Assembly: GCF_003369915.1 (NCBI RefSeq)
Contig: NC_046674.1
Location: 10,416,001-10,480,000, forward strand
Reading direction: 5' to 3'
Origin: Drosophila miranda
Taxonomy: Eukaryota > Arthropoda > Insecta > Diptera > Drosophilidae
Length of the DNA: 64,000 nucleotides
The position numbers were made by a program, and so were the translations under genes. The notes under the pieces were generated by a model. That model saw only the letters and a program-made list of their open reading frames with translations, made no database searches and was not told where the DNA came from. This document shows, piece by piece, positions 46,479-57,539 of this stretch (its first letter is position 1; each line of letters begins with the position of its first letter).

Positions 46479-47483
46479 ATGCCTCAGTGGCTGGTCATCG
46501 GCATTTCGGGTGTCACTTGCGGCGGCAAGACGACCCTGGCCCACAGCCTGCACGAGTATTTCAAGGGCCTGAGCGGTGCACCGCTGTGGAACTCCCCCTA
46601 CACTATTGGAGATGTGCAGCTAATCTCCCAGGACGACTACTTTCTGCCGGTGGAGGACAGGCGACACACGCGCAACGAGGCACTGAAGGTGATCAACTTT
46701 GAGCTCCTCACCTCGCTGGACATGAGCAGGATGTTGAATGACATAGCCCAGATCATCAAGGGACGGCACCTGGCTCCCGAGCCAGCCGAGCAGTTGGTCA
46801 CCTATGCAAATTTCGAGCATTATGCCCTGCAATTCCAGCAGCAGTATCACCAGCACCACTACAATGCGAACTACTACAAGCAGGGCGGAGCCGTTAACGG
46901 TGCCTATCAGTATGTGCCTCAGCAGCAGCAGCAGCGCCAGCATCACCATCCACATCCACAGATCCACCAGCAACAGCAGCAGCAGCTCCAACAGCAGCAG
47001 CAGCATGCGGCCCACATCATGCGATTGAATGCCCAATTCGCTGCTCAGCTGAGGGATAAGAAAATAAACTTTCTGCTGGTCGAGGGCTTCATGATATTCA
47101 ACCAGCCGGAGCTGCTGGCTCTCTGCAATATCAAGTACCACTTTCATTTGCCGTATGAAAAGTGCTTCGAGCGGCGCAGGAAGCGCATCTATGATCCGCC
47201 GGACGTTACCGGCTACTTTGAGCTGTGCGTGTGGCCGCACTACGAGAAAAACTTTAGCGAATATCGGGACTGCAAGGAAATTACCTTTTTGAATGGCGAA
47301 ATCTCCAGGGATAAGATCTTCAAGTATGTGCTGCAGCGCATTGTCCACTACTTCGAAGAGCGCTGCGATGTCCCAGCGGCAGCGCCGCCCGCATGTCCGC
47401 CACAGCAGAAACGCTTCGGGATGCTCTACGTGGGATCGAGCAACAATAATGTTTTACCCACGGCCTGCCCCATGGAGCAGTAG
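46479..47483 (+). CDS. Nicotinamide riboside kinase
   Basis: Phosphorylates nicotinamide riboside to NMN in NAD+ salvage. P-loop uridine-kinase-like fold: Walker A GVTCGGKTT at residues 10-18, then LISQDDYF (substrate Asp) near residue 46. The later core has LLVEGFMIFNQPEL, a lid-like Arg cluster (CFERRRKRIYDPPD) and GYFELCVWPHY, all characteristic of NRK1. It is a single exon of 334 residues, against about 200 in vertebrates. The difference is mainly a Gln/His/Tyr-rich insertion at about residues 112-187, plus an extended tail. The ATG is the first in frame and is supported by the Walker A spacing. It follows DPM2 at 107 bases; AATAAA at 47489 is six bases after the stop. Confidence 0.9.
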   Translation: MPQWLVIGISGVTCGGKTTLAHSLHEYFKGLSGAPLWNSPYTIGDVQLISQDDYFLPVEDRRHTRNEALKVINFELLTSLDMSRMLNDIAQIIKGRHLAPEPAEQLVTYANFEHYALQFQQQYHQHHYNANYYKQGGAVNGAYQYVPQQQQQRQHHHPHPQIHQQQQQQLQQQQQHAAHIMRLNAQFAAQLRDKKINFLLVEGFMIFNQPELLALCNIKYHFHLPYEKCFERRRKRIYDPPDVTGYFELCVWPHYEKNFSEYRDCKEITFLNGEISRDKIFKYVLQRIVHYFEERCDVPAAAPPACPPQQKRFGMLYVGSSNNNVLPTACPMEQ

Positions 47484-48913
47484 TAGGAAATAAAGCCTGT
47501 AGATTAGCAAGTGGTTTTAAGTGCAGGATGCAGAAGGGGCTACAAATATTTGGAATCTGATCGATGCCTCGTTGCCATTTTGCATCCATGCTCAAAACCC
47601 AATGTACCTTACCTTAAGGGATACATACGAGTATATGTAAAACGTTTTTATTAGTTAGTTTTATTTCGTATTTAAGATAGTTGTTATGTGGGTGAGATGT
47701 GATGACATGGATAGTCTCTCTCTGTGCGGAGAATGATCCGTTGCAGCCGCCAGATTGGATTGTGAATTGTAAAAATTGAAGGAAACCCGGTTCAGGAATT
47801 CATACTTTAGCTGTGCTAACTATTATATAACTGTATTATATTACCATACTTATGTTTTATTTTTCTCATCCCCCGAAATGCAATGAAAACCAACTAAAAA
47901 ATGGTTCATTTGGTCTGGGATTTACGATGAATATATGTAGATGTAAATGCTTATCTATGATGGATGAACCTTGTACATATTTTAGTGTATATTTCGCCCC
48001 AAGTTTAAAGCTAGCCCCTAAGACGACTATAAACCAATATAACTATTTTTTCTTGTGCGAAACAAAACACACACACCCACACATAATGAAAATAAAGAAA
48101 CATTTAACCAGAAACTGAAAAGATAAACGAAAGGTTATAAACAAGCTGCCTCATTTATACCTGGTACTCGAGTCAGCATGGTACGTGTGCTGCTATCTCG
48201 TTCCCCTGCGACAGAGCGCGCACACTGCACCAGGAAGAGTGTGAGCGAGAGAGAGAGATAGAGAGAGAGAGAGACGGAGTAAGCGCTTAGCCACAGCAAT
48301 TCCTTCTGAAGACAAGACAGAAACAGTGCAACATATTGGTGATTTTATGGAAGAAACACTCAAGACATGTAAATGATTGAATCGAATCCATTTCGAACTA
48401 ATTAATTTGTTTATTCTGCTACAGAAGCCATCTACTGCATTCCAACCGGAGGATATAGGGTGTTTTTTAGAACAAGAAAAATAATAAATATTTAAATTAA
48501 AAAAATATATATACCAATGTGAAATATACATTCTTGTCATCGCTAGTTAGGGTATTCTGTTACATCCTGCTAGAATAGTGAGGAGCAGTATAGGAGTGGT
48601 GCAGCGTGGCCTGCCATATTATTGCCAATTGCATGAGTAAGTGTTTTGCTGTTCCAATCTTGATCGGGGGGACTACATGGATTATATCAATGTACTTCAT
48701 TATGCTTAGAATTATGGTAATAACTTTTCTGTTTATATATCTCGCATATGTTGTGGATCTAGCTGTGGCCTGAAGCGGCGCTATCGGTGTGGATATGGGC
48801 CGCCATGAGTCAAGCTGGAAAGGCGGCTCTAAAAAGGGTATAAGATATAGTATTCGTTAGATTGGTGTGTGCGACACGCGTAGGGTCCACTCACCGACGA
48901 ACTACTATGTTTT
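47484..48913. other. Spacer between NRK and Strip, with an interspersed repeat
   Basis: Contains AATAAA signals at 47489 and about 48093. At about 48130-48320 lies a copy of the DINE/SGM-like repeat also found in the E(bx) intron and at 55.6 kb (shared CTGCGACAGAG, GCACACTGCA, GAGAGAGAG and CCACAGCAATT blocks). The part at 48560-48900 is probably the Strip 3' untranslated region. No protein gene supported. Confidence 0.5.
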
Positions 48914-51673
48914 TTAGAGGGCATCCCAGTCGATTTGACTGTTGTAGACCTCCTCTTCGAGCCACACCGCATAGTTTGCCTTAAAGTAATCTGTCAGCTC
49001 CACTTTGCGATCCCACCAGCCGGAGTGCCCAAAGAAGGCAAAGTCCGAATGAGTTAGAATCTCGTCGCTGGGAAAGCCACCTTCCACACCGTAGTCATTA
49101 AGCTGCTGCTGCTGATTATTGCCACTGTTGTTTCCGCCTCCTCCGTTGTTGCCCCCATATCCGTTCGAGTCGGCTCCTCCGTTATTGCCACCATAGCCGT
49201 TGCCTGCATTCATGTTGGACTGCTGCGAGTTCTCTGCATTCTGGGCAGCGGTGCCCCCACCGCCGTTGTTGCCGCTGCCACCACCCGCTCCGCACTTCTG
49301 GGTGGCCTCCGGATAGCGTCGCAGATTGAAGCGATCCACACAGGCCCGCAGCGTGCACTCCTCCGCCTGGAAGTCCCAGGGACGCGACTCGAGATCATTG
49401 CCAAAGGCCCAGTCGTCGTTGAGGCGATGACGCACCTTGGAATAAATGGCGCTCATGGTCTTCATGTTAGACTTGCGCCACTGGCGTCCCAAATACTTGG
49501 TCTGCATCTTGAGGAGTTTTAGCACATACAGCTGCATCATGGCATGACGAACCTTGAGCGTCTTCTTGAGGATGGGGGCCGACTTGAACACAACCAGCAT
49601 CATGACGCGCGAGTGCTTCCATTTGATGAGCTTGTTGAGGATTCGCAGCAGATTGATGCACGAGAAGACATTGCGCCAGGAGTAGGGCTTGTCGGACATG
49701 TCGGCGCCATAAACGAAGCTGTCGCCGCTTAGGTCCGGCTGCTCCCCAATCACGCAGGAGGGGAAGTCGAGCAGTGGGATGTTGTTCTTCGTGTTGACGT
49801 ACTCGGTGATTGTCTGATTGAAGAACTTCAGTACCAAGGGAATGCAGTTGGCGAACACCAAATGCTGTGACATGAACTCAAACTGATAAACGTGATTGAT
49901 TTTGAAGTGCTTCAAGTAGAGCAAGATAATGGCCGAGACGGCCTTGACAATGATCTCCTTGTGCCTGCCCATGTCTACTGTCAGCTTGGTCGACTGTGTG
50001 GCCGTCAGCGGCATCTTCTTGGGCAGCACATCAGCCATTATGTTGATGCTCTCCGTCTTGGACTTGGATGTGGGCGAGGCCGCGAGCAACACCTTCAGCA
50101 GGGCTATCATGTATTGCGGGAGGTTGGGCAGGATTGCCTGGTACAGGATTTCTGCTGGCGTTAGCTTGATCTCATCCTCGTGCGTGGAAATGGGATTCCT
50201 GGCAATGTCCTCCTCCTTCTTTATCTGCATATCCGCCAGACTCATGTACATGTGCCGCTGCAGCGTCTTGAAGCCCTCGTGTATGGGCTGCGGTAGGCCC
50301 GCCAGGCTCTCGTGATCCCCAATCAGGGAGTAGCCAATGAATTTGTTTCGCGAAATGTCCAAGAACTGATCAATGTCCTTCTGCCGCACCTTGGGCGTCC
50401 AGGGCAGACGCGCCGTGATCTGCACTGGGGGCGCTGCGGCGAGAGGTGCTGTTAGGCTGGGCTGATTGTTGGGATTGGCTGTCGCTGTGTTTGAGGCGGA
50501 GGACGAGGGGTCATCGAAGGGCCGATAGTACTGCAGAAGTTCCTCCTCGCCATTGCTGCCCCCGTTGTTGCCACTAGCATTGTTGGCATTCCCCGATCCC
50601 TCGTTGCCACTCATCTCCATGTCGATTTGCTCCGGCTCGTCCAAGAAGCGCTGCTTCATCAGCGATCGTCTACAACGAACAGAATAAACGTGTCAATAAA
50701 ACCAATCCACCTTAAAAGGGACCAATCCTACTCACTTGAAATTCCTCTTAGGATACTGATTCTCCAGAATATCCGTTGCGGTGGCGGGGGGTGAGCTGGC
50801 TCTCATGCATTTTGTGACCTCTAGCGTATCCTCTTTGATCGGATCCAGGCCCACCTTCAGTCGATACTCATTTTTGAGCTTCTTCAGGACATCCATGCCA
50901 CCCAGTCCCAGGAGCGAGACCTTCCAGAGCAGCAGGACCACCTTCTTCATGGGAAACTGTGGAGCAGCGCCACTGCAGAAGCGCGTAATCATGCCAAGCA
51001 ATTTGACGGCCAGCAGCTCGCCATCGGCCAGGGGGGAATTTATCTCCTGGACAAACGACTCGGCCAGATCTTTGTAGTCCTCACTAGCCTTTTCGCGTTC
51101 ATCTCGAATGGTTTCCGTTATGATGTACAGCACCGAGAGTATGACTCGGATGTCTGTGGAGTCCACCAGGGTGACGTTCGTGATCTTGACGGCCACAATG
51201 TCGGGGGAGCAGGCACTCTCGATCTCCATATTGAGCAGATCGATGAACGAAGAAAAGACGCCCAGGTCGTAGAGGACAATTACATTGTCCCGCGTATTCT
51301 GGTGCTGCTCCTCATCCGATTGCACCTCGGCCCAGCAGCCCTGAGCCAGATACAAAATGCAACGAGCCGCCTGCATGCGTAAGGTTCGATTTGAGACCTC
51401 GAGCTGGTCGATGAGCTTCATCACAATGCTGCGCTGCGAGGGTGAGTCCTGCTTCTGCCAGTTGGGCGGCAAGTCGTACAGCTCCATTTGGTCCTCGAAT
51501 GCCTTCACATTCGACTGAAATTCACAGTACTCCGTGTAGCTATAGAGCTCGGCGATCTCGTTCTGGTAGCTATCCACATCCGAGTAGACGAAATCCAGGT
51601 CGGGGCCATCGCAGTTGGCGTCCACATCGTGGGTGTCCTGCTCGAAGGAGTTGTTTATGGATGAGAGCATCAT
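48914..51673 (-). CDS. Strip, striatin-interacting protein (STRIPAK complex)
   Basis: Core scaffold of the STRIPAK phosphatase-kinase complex, which opposes Hippo signalling and acts in axon and endosome transport; STRIP1/FAM40A family. Exons on the minus strand are 51673-50736 and 50669-48914, giving 897 residues. The junction (NFK|RSLMKQRF) is in phase. The N-terminal N1221-type armadillo-like domain starts around DLDFVYSDVDSYQNEIAELY. A Gly/Asn/Pro-rich linker separates it from the C-terminal DUF3402-type domain (TPAEILYQAILPNLPQYMIALLK). Near the C-terminus is an Asn/Gly-rich low-complexity insertion (about 49085-49270) before the conserved end (HSGWWDRKVELTDYFKANY). The length suits the family (837-930). 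Confidence 0.95.
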
Positions 51674-53726
51674 TTAGAGGCTGTTTTCTGTCACAGATCT
51701 GTGTCTCTCTGTGTGTGTGTGGGTGGGTGCGTAAATGTGTATCCGTATCCGTGTATCCCTGCTGAATGTGTAAAGCTGTTTTTTCGTTAGACCGTGCAAG
51801 AGGCCGACTCCTGTCCTGTTTACACGCTAAAACTCTGGCATTATACTATTTTGGTTGCATTTCTCTAGAAATTTGGAAAATATGTTCTGTAAAAAACAAA
51901 ACACACACGCACGCACACGCACAAAAGAAAGAAGAAAATGTATATGTGTGACCGTTTCTGGGTAAGCCGAAAATAACTGAAAAGGTGCCACTGCATTAAA
52001 ACTGTGAACCGTGACTAAAAGGCAGTGATCGGCACGCACACACTTACATGTTTTGCAGTGTGTTTGTGTGCGTAGAAAGCAAGCAAAACAGAACACTTCT
52101 TTCGTGCCAGCCACCGTTATTCACCTGCACGTGAGCGCCCTTTTTTAATAAGCACATAAGAAAGGGCCTTGCCGACCTCTGCTTTAAAGTTATGTCAGCA
52201 TTTTTACGTTTTTGTATATCATGCACGTTTTAAGTGCATTCTTTATGAAATCTCAAAGAAAATATAGACATATACAAATACAGACATATCGTTGTCACTC
52301 ATTCACTTTCGAAATTAGGCGCACAGCTCTACTATCCTATTGACGTCAGTCAGTCTATGTTTTAGACATATCTCAAAGAAATGTTGTAGAAAACCCTGTT
52401 CGTACAAAGACCGAGAATAGGAATCGGGATAGAAATATTTACATGAATACATACAGAAATCGAATTAAATGCAGGAATAGGTCAAAACATTTCAATCTGA
52501 GAAAAAGTCATTCATTATTAATGTTTCAAAGCAGCTGGGAAAAGAGAATTTTAGCATTAATTACAGGAGATAGTGTAAACGAATGCCAATACTCTATAAA
52601 TAAGTTGTTGATATGTAGCAGAGGTGTAGTTACCGTGTAATTACCATGTGCAAACATTTACATTTTCGTTGATGGCTTACACGTATTGTTACATTTAGCG
52701 TGCATAGGTTGTAGAATTACTGGCATATTTAATTTTTGGTTTCTGTGCTCAGTAAAGGGTATCCTTTACTTTAGAATTTTTAGAAGACGCTTGCCCTACA
52801 ATATCAGAAGAACTGTTATTTTGTATATGCTTTACATACTAATTTTGTTTTATATACATATGTAAATATACATAAGGTACGAAGTGTGTATAAGTAAAGA
52901 ATATACATTGGTATATTTACGGCATATTTTTAAAACGAGACGGTATATTTTTCCATATTTATGAGGGTCAGAACGTAATAAAAAAGAAGCCGGCAGTTTA
53001 TCAGGGTGACCGCTTACGGTATTTTTAATACTTTCGGTATTTTTTAGGTCAAAATTAAACCGACGGTATATCGGTATATAATGGTATATTTTGTCGATTT
53101 CATCAATCTATTTAATTTCATTTCAACGTTATATAGAAATCCAATAAAAGCCAGTATTTAGAATAAGCCAGTTAAGTAGAAAATTGATTCATTAATCGGA
53201 TAAAATTATGTGGGCATGGCTAAATGTTTTATATAGCTGAGAATTATTGACGGAAGATCAAAAACGAGGAATATGCAAAATAGAACTTGAATTCGTCAGT
53301 ATATTTACGGTATATTTTTTAAATTAGATGGTATGTTTCGGTATATTTATGAGAACGTCAGAACGTATAAAATCCGTGGTCACATTTATTTTGACTCATA
53401 AAAAAGTCGCCGGCAGTTTATTTACGTTCAAAAGTATTCGCGATTACGAAATAAGTAAGCCATTTAAAAATTATTAACAATTTCAAGCTTTCGCAGTCTT
53501 TTTCGATAATTGCGTGACGATAAAGGGAGTAATTAAATCTTTTTAAGAACACCTGCAAGAGTCAGCCCGTTGTGTTGCTGTACTTTGCACCCCAGTGATT
53601 GTGTCGCATATCAGCGTGAGCTTGCACAATTCAGACATTTTCTCACAACATATACTCGCCCAACATATACTATACACTATACAATACATTCCTGATTGTT
53701 GTGAAATCTTAGAGAGAGAGAAAGCA
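51674..53726. other. Spacer with dispersed A/T-rich repeats
   Basis: The Strip leader side carries GT repeats (51700-51735) and CA repeats (51896-51920). From about 52280 on: a repeat piece shared with 23236-23290, then two related copies of a GTATATTT-rich element (about 52890-53010 and 53280-53430). Both end in CGGCAGTTTAT, and the second extends left to match 34.6 kb. GGTCAC-type motifs at about 53005 and 53373 look like degenerate core promoter motif 1. No coding gene. Confidence 0.5.
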
Positions 53727-54999
53727 ATGGCTGGCCGTTCGATTGGCGGACTAGGAGCTTTGGCCGTGGCCTTGGCCGTGACCTACTACATGTATATGAC
53801 CAAGCAAGTAATTACCCAGAACACATCCAACCACATTAGAACTGTATCGTTTGCATGCGTAATGAATGACCCTAACAAGCCCCCGACACGTACACGGACA
53901 CAGCCACTGCTCCCTTGCTGCGTGTAGGTTAGAAATCCGTAGGACACGCGACCTTGCACTTATAAATTACACAATACATATTCCCAAAAGTACTTATTTC
54001 TGATTACTTGGCATTTTCCAATCGTTATTTGCAGCAATTAAAGTATGAGTCTCAGGCAGTTTCAGACCATTTCGCAGCAGGTTTTCAGGTGCTTATCGAC
54101 TCGGGCCGCAACAAGTCGAAGAATCCTTGGGCCGGTCATCGAACTGAGTCAGAGTCAAAGGCAGAATCTAAAATTCTGCACGGTCCTCCTGCCAGTCAGC
54201 TGTGCGGCAGCCGTCAGTGCCCCCCAGTACTCCACAGCAGCTGCCGTGAGTAGTGCCCGTACGAGTAGTAGTAGTTGTTGACTAATTCTGATGCTTGTCT
54301 CTATGCTGAACTAAATATCTGTTGCGTTGACTATCCCTAGTCCTCTGTTGCTTGTTATATCTAATAATGGGTGTGTCTGCCACTAAAGAAGGAAACCATT
54401 AATCAGCAATGATTTTCCCTTTGTTCCAGATCGACATGTCTGCCAACGGAGATTACAAGAACGCCGCTTCTATCTATGAGTTCACCGTAAAGGACACCCA
54501 TGGAAGTGAAGTGTCGCTGGACAAATACAAGGGCCGAGTGCTTCTGGTAGTTAATATCGCCTCCAAGTGCGGTCTGACTAAGAACAACTATCAGAAGTTG
54601 ACCGAATTGAAGGAGAAGTTCGGCGAGCGTGGACTCACCATTTTGAACTTCCCCTGCAATCAGTTCAACTCCCAAATGCCGGAGGCCGACGGCGAGGCAA
54701 TGGTCTGTCATCTGCGCGATGCCAAGGCTGACATTGGAGAAATCTTTGCCAGGGTAAGATTATTGCCACAGCTACGCGGGTTGTTTAACGATCGGTCATC
54801 CTGTTAGGTGGATGTCAATGGCGATAACGCTGCTCCGGTCTACAAGTACTTGAAGGCCAAACAGTCTGGCACTTTGGGCAGTGGTCTCAAGTGGAACTTT
54901 ACAAAGTTCCTGGTCAACAAAGAGGGAATCCCAATCAATCGTTATGCCCCAACAACCGATCCTATGGACATTGCCAAGGATATTGAGAAACTATTGTAG
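53727..54999 (+). CDS. PHGPx glutathione/thioredoxin peroxidase, membrane-anchored form
   Basis: Reduces phospholipid and other hydroperoxides. Exons 53727-53807, 54430-54753 and 54808-54999 give 198 residues. The first exon encodes a hydrophobic segment ([16 protein letters not shown]), likely a signal anchor, joined in phase 0 to the catalytic part. Catalytic features: Cys in ASKCGLT in place of selenocysteine, as is known for insect enzymes; Gln after LNFPCNQ; Trp-Asn in KWNFTKF. The resolving Cys region lies in the middle. An ATG at 54436 inside the common exon could give a cytosolic form of about 168 residues. Poly(A) signal AATAAA at 55057. Confidence 0.9.
54045..54245 (+). CDS. PHGPx alternative first exon, mitochondrial-type presequence
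   Basis: A 67-codon exon starts with ATG ten bases after a CAG acceptor-like site and ends at GTGAGT, phase 0. It can therefore join to 54430 as the membrane exon does, for a 238-residue protein. The peptide has the features of a mitochondrial targeting sequence: Arg/Ser/Gln-rich, no acidic residue in the first 30, RAATSRRIL-like basic amphipathic stretch. It could instead be an internal exon after 53807. Known mammalian GPX4 likewise has alternative targeted starts. Confidence 0.6.
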
Positions 55000-55540
55000 A
55001 TCTCCTCTAAATTATAGCATTAAATCGCGCCTTGGAGCTTTCGCGTTGCTTTAAGTAATAAACGAAACAGACCACAATTTAGTCTTGTGTCTGGATCGTC
55101 CCATGTACTGCATGCCTATATATATTGTATGCTGCATACGATTTACCCCAGTTACTGGTTTTTGGTTTTCACTCAAACATAAATAAACGCCATTTGTGGC
55201 TCGTACACATCAGTTTTGTGCCGCTTTGTTACACTCCTCATTGTAAATGCAGGGCACATTATCCATCCATCGTTTGGACTTACCAGAGGGATCGACGGAC
55301 GGCCCTGCTGAAAACGCTTCAGCAGCGCCACGAAGCTTAACATATCTGCACTTCCATTTCCAGCTTTGGAGTGGTTCATTTGTTGGTTGGATGAACGCCC
55401 TCCGACGTTCAGAAATGGATGACCTCTGGGCATCTTTTTTATATACCTACTAATTTAAATTTTGTGCTGTCAGTTTGATGTCTGTGAAATATTGTACAAC
55501 ATTTTGCTCGAATCCGATCAGGTATCCATTTGCTTAGGGC
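55000..55540 (+). other. PHGPx 3' UTR and spacer
   Basis: AATAAA at 55057-55062 should end the PHGPx transcript. The following 450 bases have short open frames on both strands (for example 55173-55433) with no recognisable family. No gene is supported. Confidence 0.4.
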
Positions 55541-55544
55541 TCAA

Positions 55545-56060
55545 AGAGTCTGGGGGTACTAGATTAGGGGCATGGGGTATTCGATTTGTGGTGGAAGTGG
55601 ATACATGTAACAGCCTTCTGGGTGAAACGTTTCCGACCCCATAAAGTATATATATAATTGTAATAGCATCAAAAGCCGAGTCGATAGAGCCACGTGTGTC
55701 TGTCCGTCTGTCGGTCATCAGGAGCAACTCGATATCAGAGACTGTAAGAGCTAGAGAAACCAAATTTTGTACCCAGACTCCTGTGATATCACACTTTTGC
55801 GAGTGCATTTAAAAATTTCAAAAACCAAAAGCGCGGAATTATAGAAAATGACAATAGCTTCCAGATTGTCGATCATATTTATACCCAGAAGAGACCAATA
55901 AAATTGCAGTGTCTTACTCATCTCTCATCTTAGTCCTCATCTTAGACTCATCTCAGTCTTACTCTCTCTCTCACACACTCTCATACTGCAGTGCGCCTCC
56001 TCTGGCGGAGAGGAGCGAGACAGAGCGAGCGAGTATCAGGTGTAAATGTAGAGTCGCGGC
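55545..56060 (+). repeat. DINE/SGM-like interspersed repeat
   Basis: Plus-oriented copy containing GGGGTATTCGATTTGTGGTG, ACGTTTCCGACCCCATAAAGTATATAT, GTCTGTCCGTCTGTC, a GAGACTGTAAGAGCTAGAGAAACCAAATTTTG block, TGTGATATCAC and a CT/CACACAC-rich end. Related copies are in E(bx) intron 10 (20.6 and 21.2 kb) and at 48.2 kb. Non-autonomous, no coding region. Confidence 0.65.
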
Positions 56061-56164
56061 CCTCACAGCGTTCGCGGCTTTTTTTTTGTTGTTATTGGAT
56101 CGCAGATACATCAATGTTTTTATGCTTTAACGTCGATCCTGAGGGTATATAGTAAATTAAAAAG

Positions 56165-56700
56165 CATAATTTATCGAATAATGCGATCAAGGAGTTTGTA
56201 GGCAAACTGTATTACTTCTGGACTGGGGACAAATTTCTGGCCCTGGACTGGGGATCCACCGACATCGCCCAGATCTTCTTGGCCTCGCTTCATAGGATTG
56301 GCTTCATGCATAAGTAGAGCCTCATTGGACTAACAGCTATCAATCCGTGATGTTTGAAAAGTCCACCTAGCTCCATTTTAAAGTATATCCGAGTCATCAT
56401 TGCTTTTGGGTACCTCTTCTTAGACTGCACTTCTCTTCTCCATCATCTCCGGTTTCTACTTTTGGACAGCGGCACTCCAGGCACTCCTGGAACAGAAAGG
56501 GTCTCGAACAGCAACCGATCGCAAGGTTGCTATGGGGGTTGGTATTTTAATTAATTGGAGGTCCTACGCGAAGAGCAGGTGTCCTATCAGGAAGATCTCA
56601 AGGACGGTACCAACTCCCATAATCGACTGTCCAGATTGTCGTCTTCGGGTTTGGTTTGTAATGCGCTGAAGCCTCCGCTTCCCAGAGGGAATAAATACCA
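56165..56700 (+). pseudogene. Possible decayed gene fragment
   Basis: Open pieces in several frames: GKLYYFWTGDKFLALDWGSTDIAQIFLASLHRIGF (about 56190-56310) before a stop; a hydrophobic IIAFGYLFLDCTSLLHHLRFLLL piece (about 56395-56465); then frame breaks. They read like remnants of a real protein but I cannot assign a family. It may be transposon debris. Confidence 0.25.
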
Positions 56701-57400
56701 TATCAAATTAAGAGTTGTTCAGCTACTCCAATAGATTTAAAAAAAACCCCGTATTCACTCGTATGCCACCCACCCAACACATTTGACTTTGATTTTATTG
56801 GTGTTTATCTCACGATTAGCCTTTACCTTTATTGCCTTTGTTGCGAATGCAAATAGTCGCCAACTTCAAAGTTGCGCAAGAGTGCCTGACCAGCAATCCC
56901 AATCCCAAACCGAGTCCGATCATCGTTTAAGCCCAACTGGAGACCAGTTGGGGCAGTGGCAGCGGCAGTGCAACGTCTCAGTTGAGTTTTCAAGTTCAAA
57001 TGAGTCGCCAAGAGACTTTGTCTGACTTCGACCTTCCGACAATTACTGAAAAAATGTGGCACTGTCCAATTACGGGTGGCGCGGGTTTTTGGCGATTGAA
57101 ATTCGGATTTGAGATCTCGGATCCGAGTCCGAATCGAAGGAGCGTGCCACACAAGTGTGAAGCGACGACAGCAATTTGTTGAATGCATCATCCATCATCG
57201 ATCATCGATCGATCGCCATTGAATACGTTCCGATGCGTTGCGATGCGATGCGATGCCTTTAATTGTAGAACTGGGGCAAGCATCTGAGACTCATCCCTAA
57301 ACAGGGTGTTTACCTGTAGTTGCGCCGTAGTTGACTTTGACACTGATCGCGATCGCTCCCCCATGTCCATTTCCATTTCCAACGAATGGTATGGAATCGG

Positions 57401-57408
57401 TATAAATA
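57401..57408 (+). promoter_or_regulatory. TATA box of the secreted-protein gene
   Basis: TATAAATA, with an initiator-like TTCAGAC about 31-33 bases downstream (around 57433) and the start codon at 57540. This focused promoter suits a developmentally regulated gene and contrasts with the DRE and motif-1 promoters elsewhere in the window. Confidence 0.7.
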
Positions 57409-57539
57409 TGCGCGGCACGACGCACTGATTGTTCAGACAGTGAGACGCGTTCAGCTTTGGAGGTGGTCTGCGATCGGTAATCGATTCGCAATTGGGTTTA
57501 TATTCGGGGCCAGGATCACTCACAGGAACACTCTTTACC

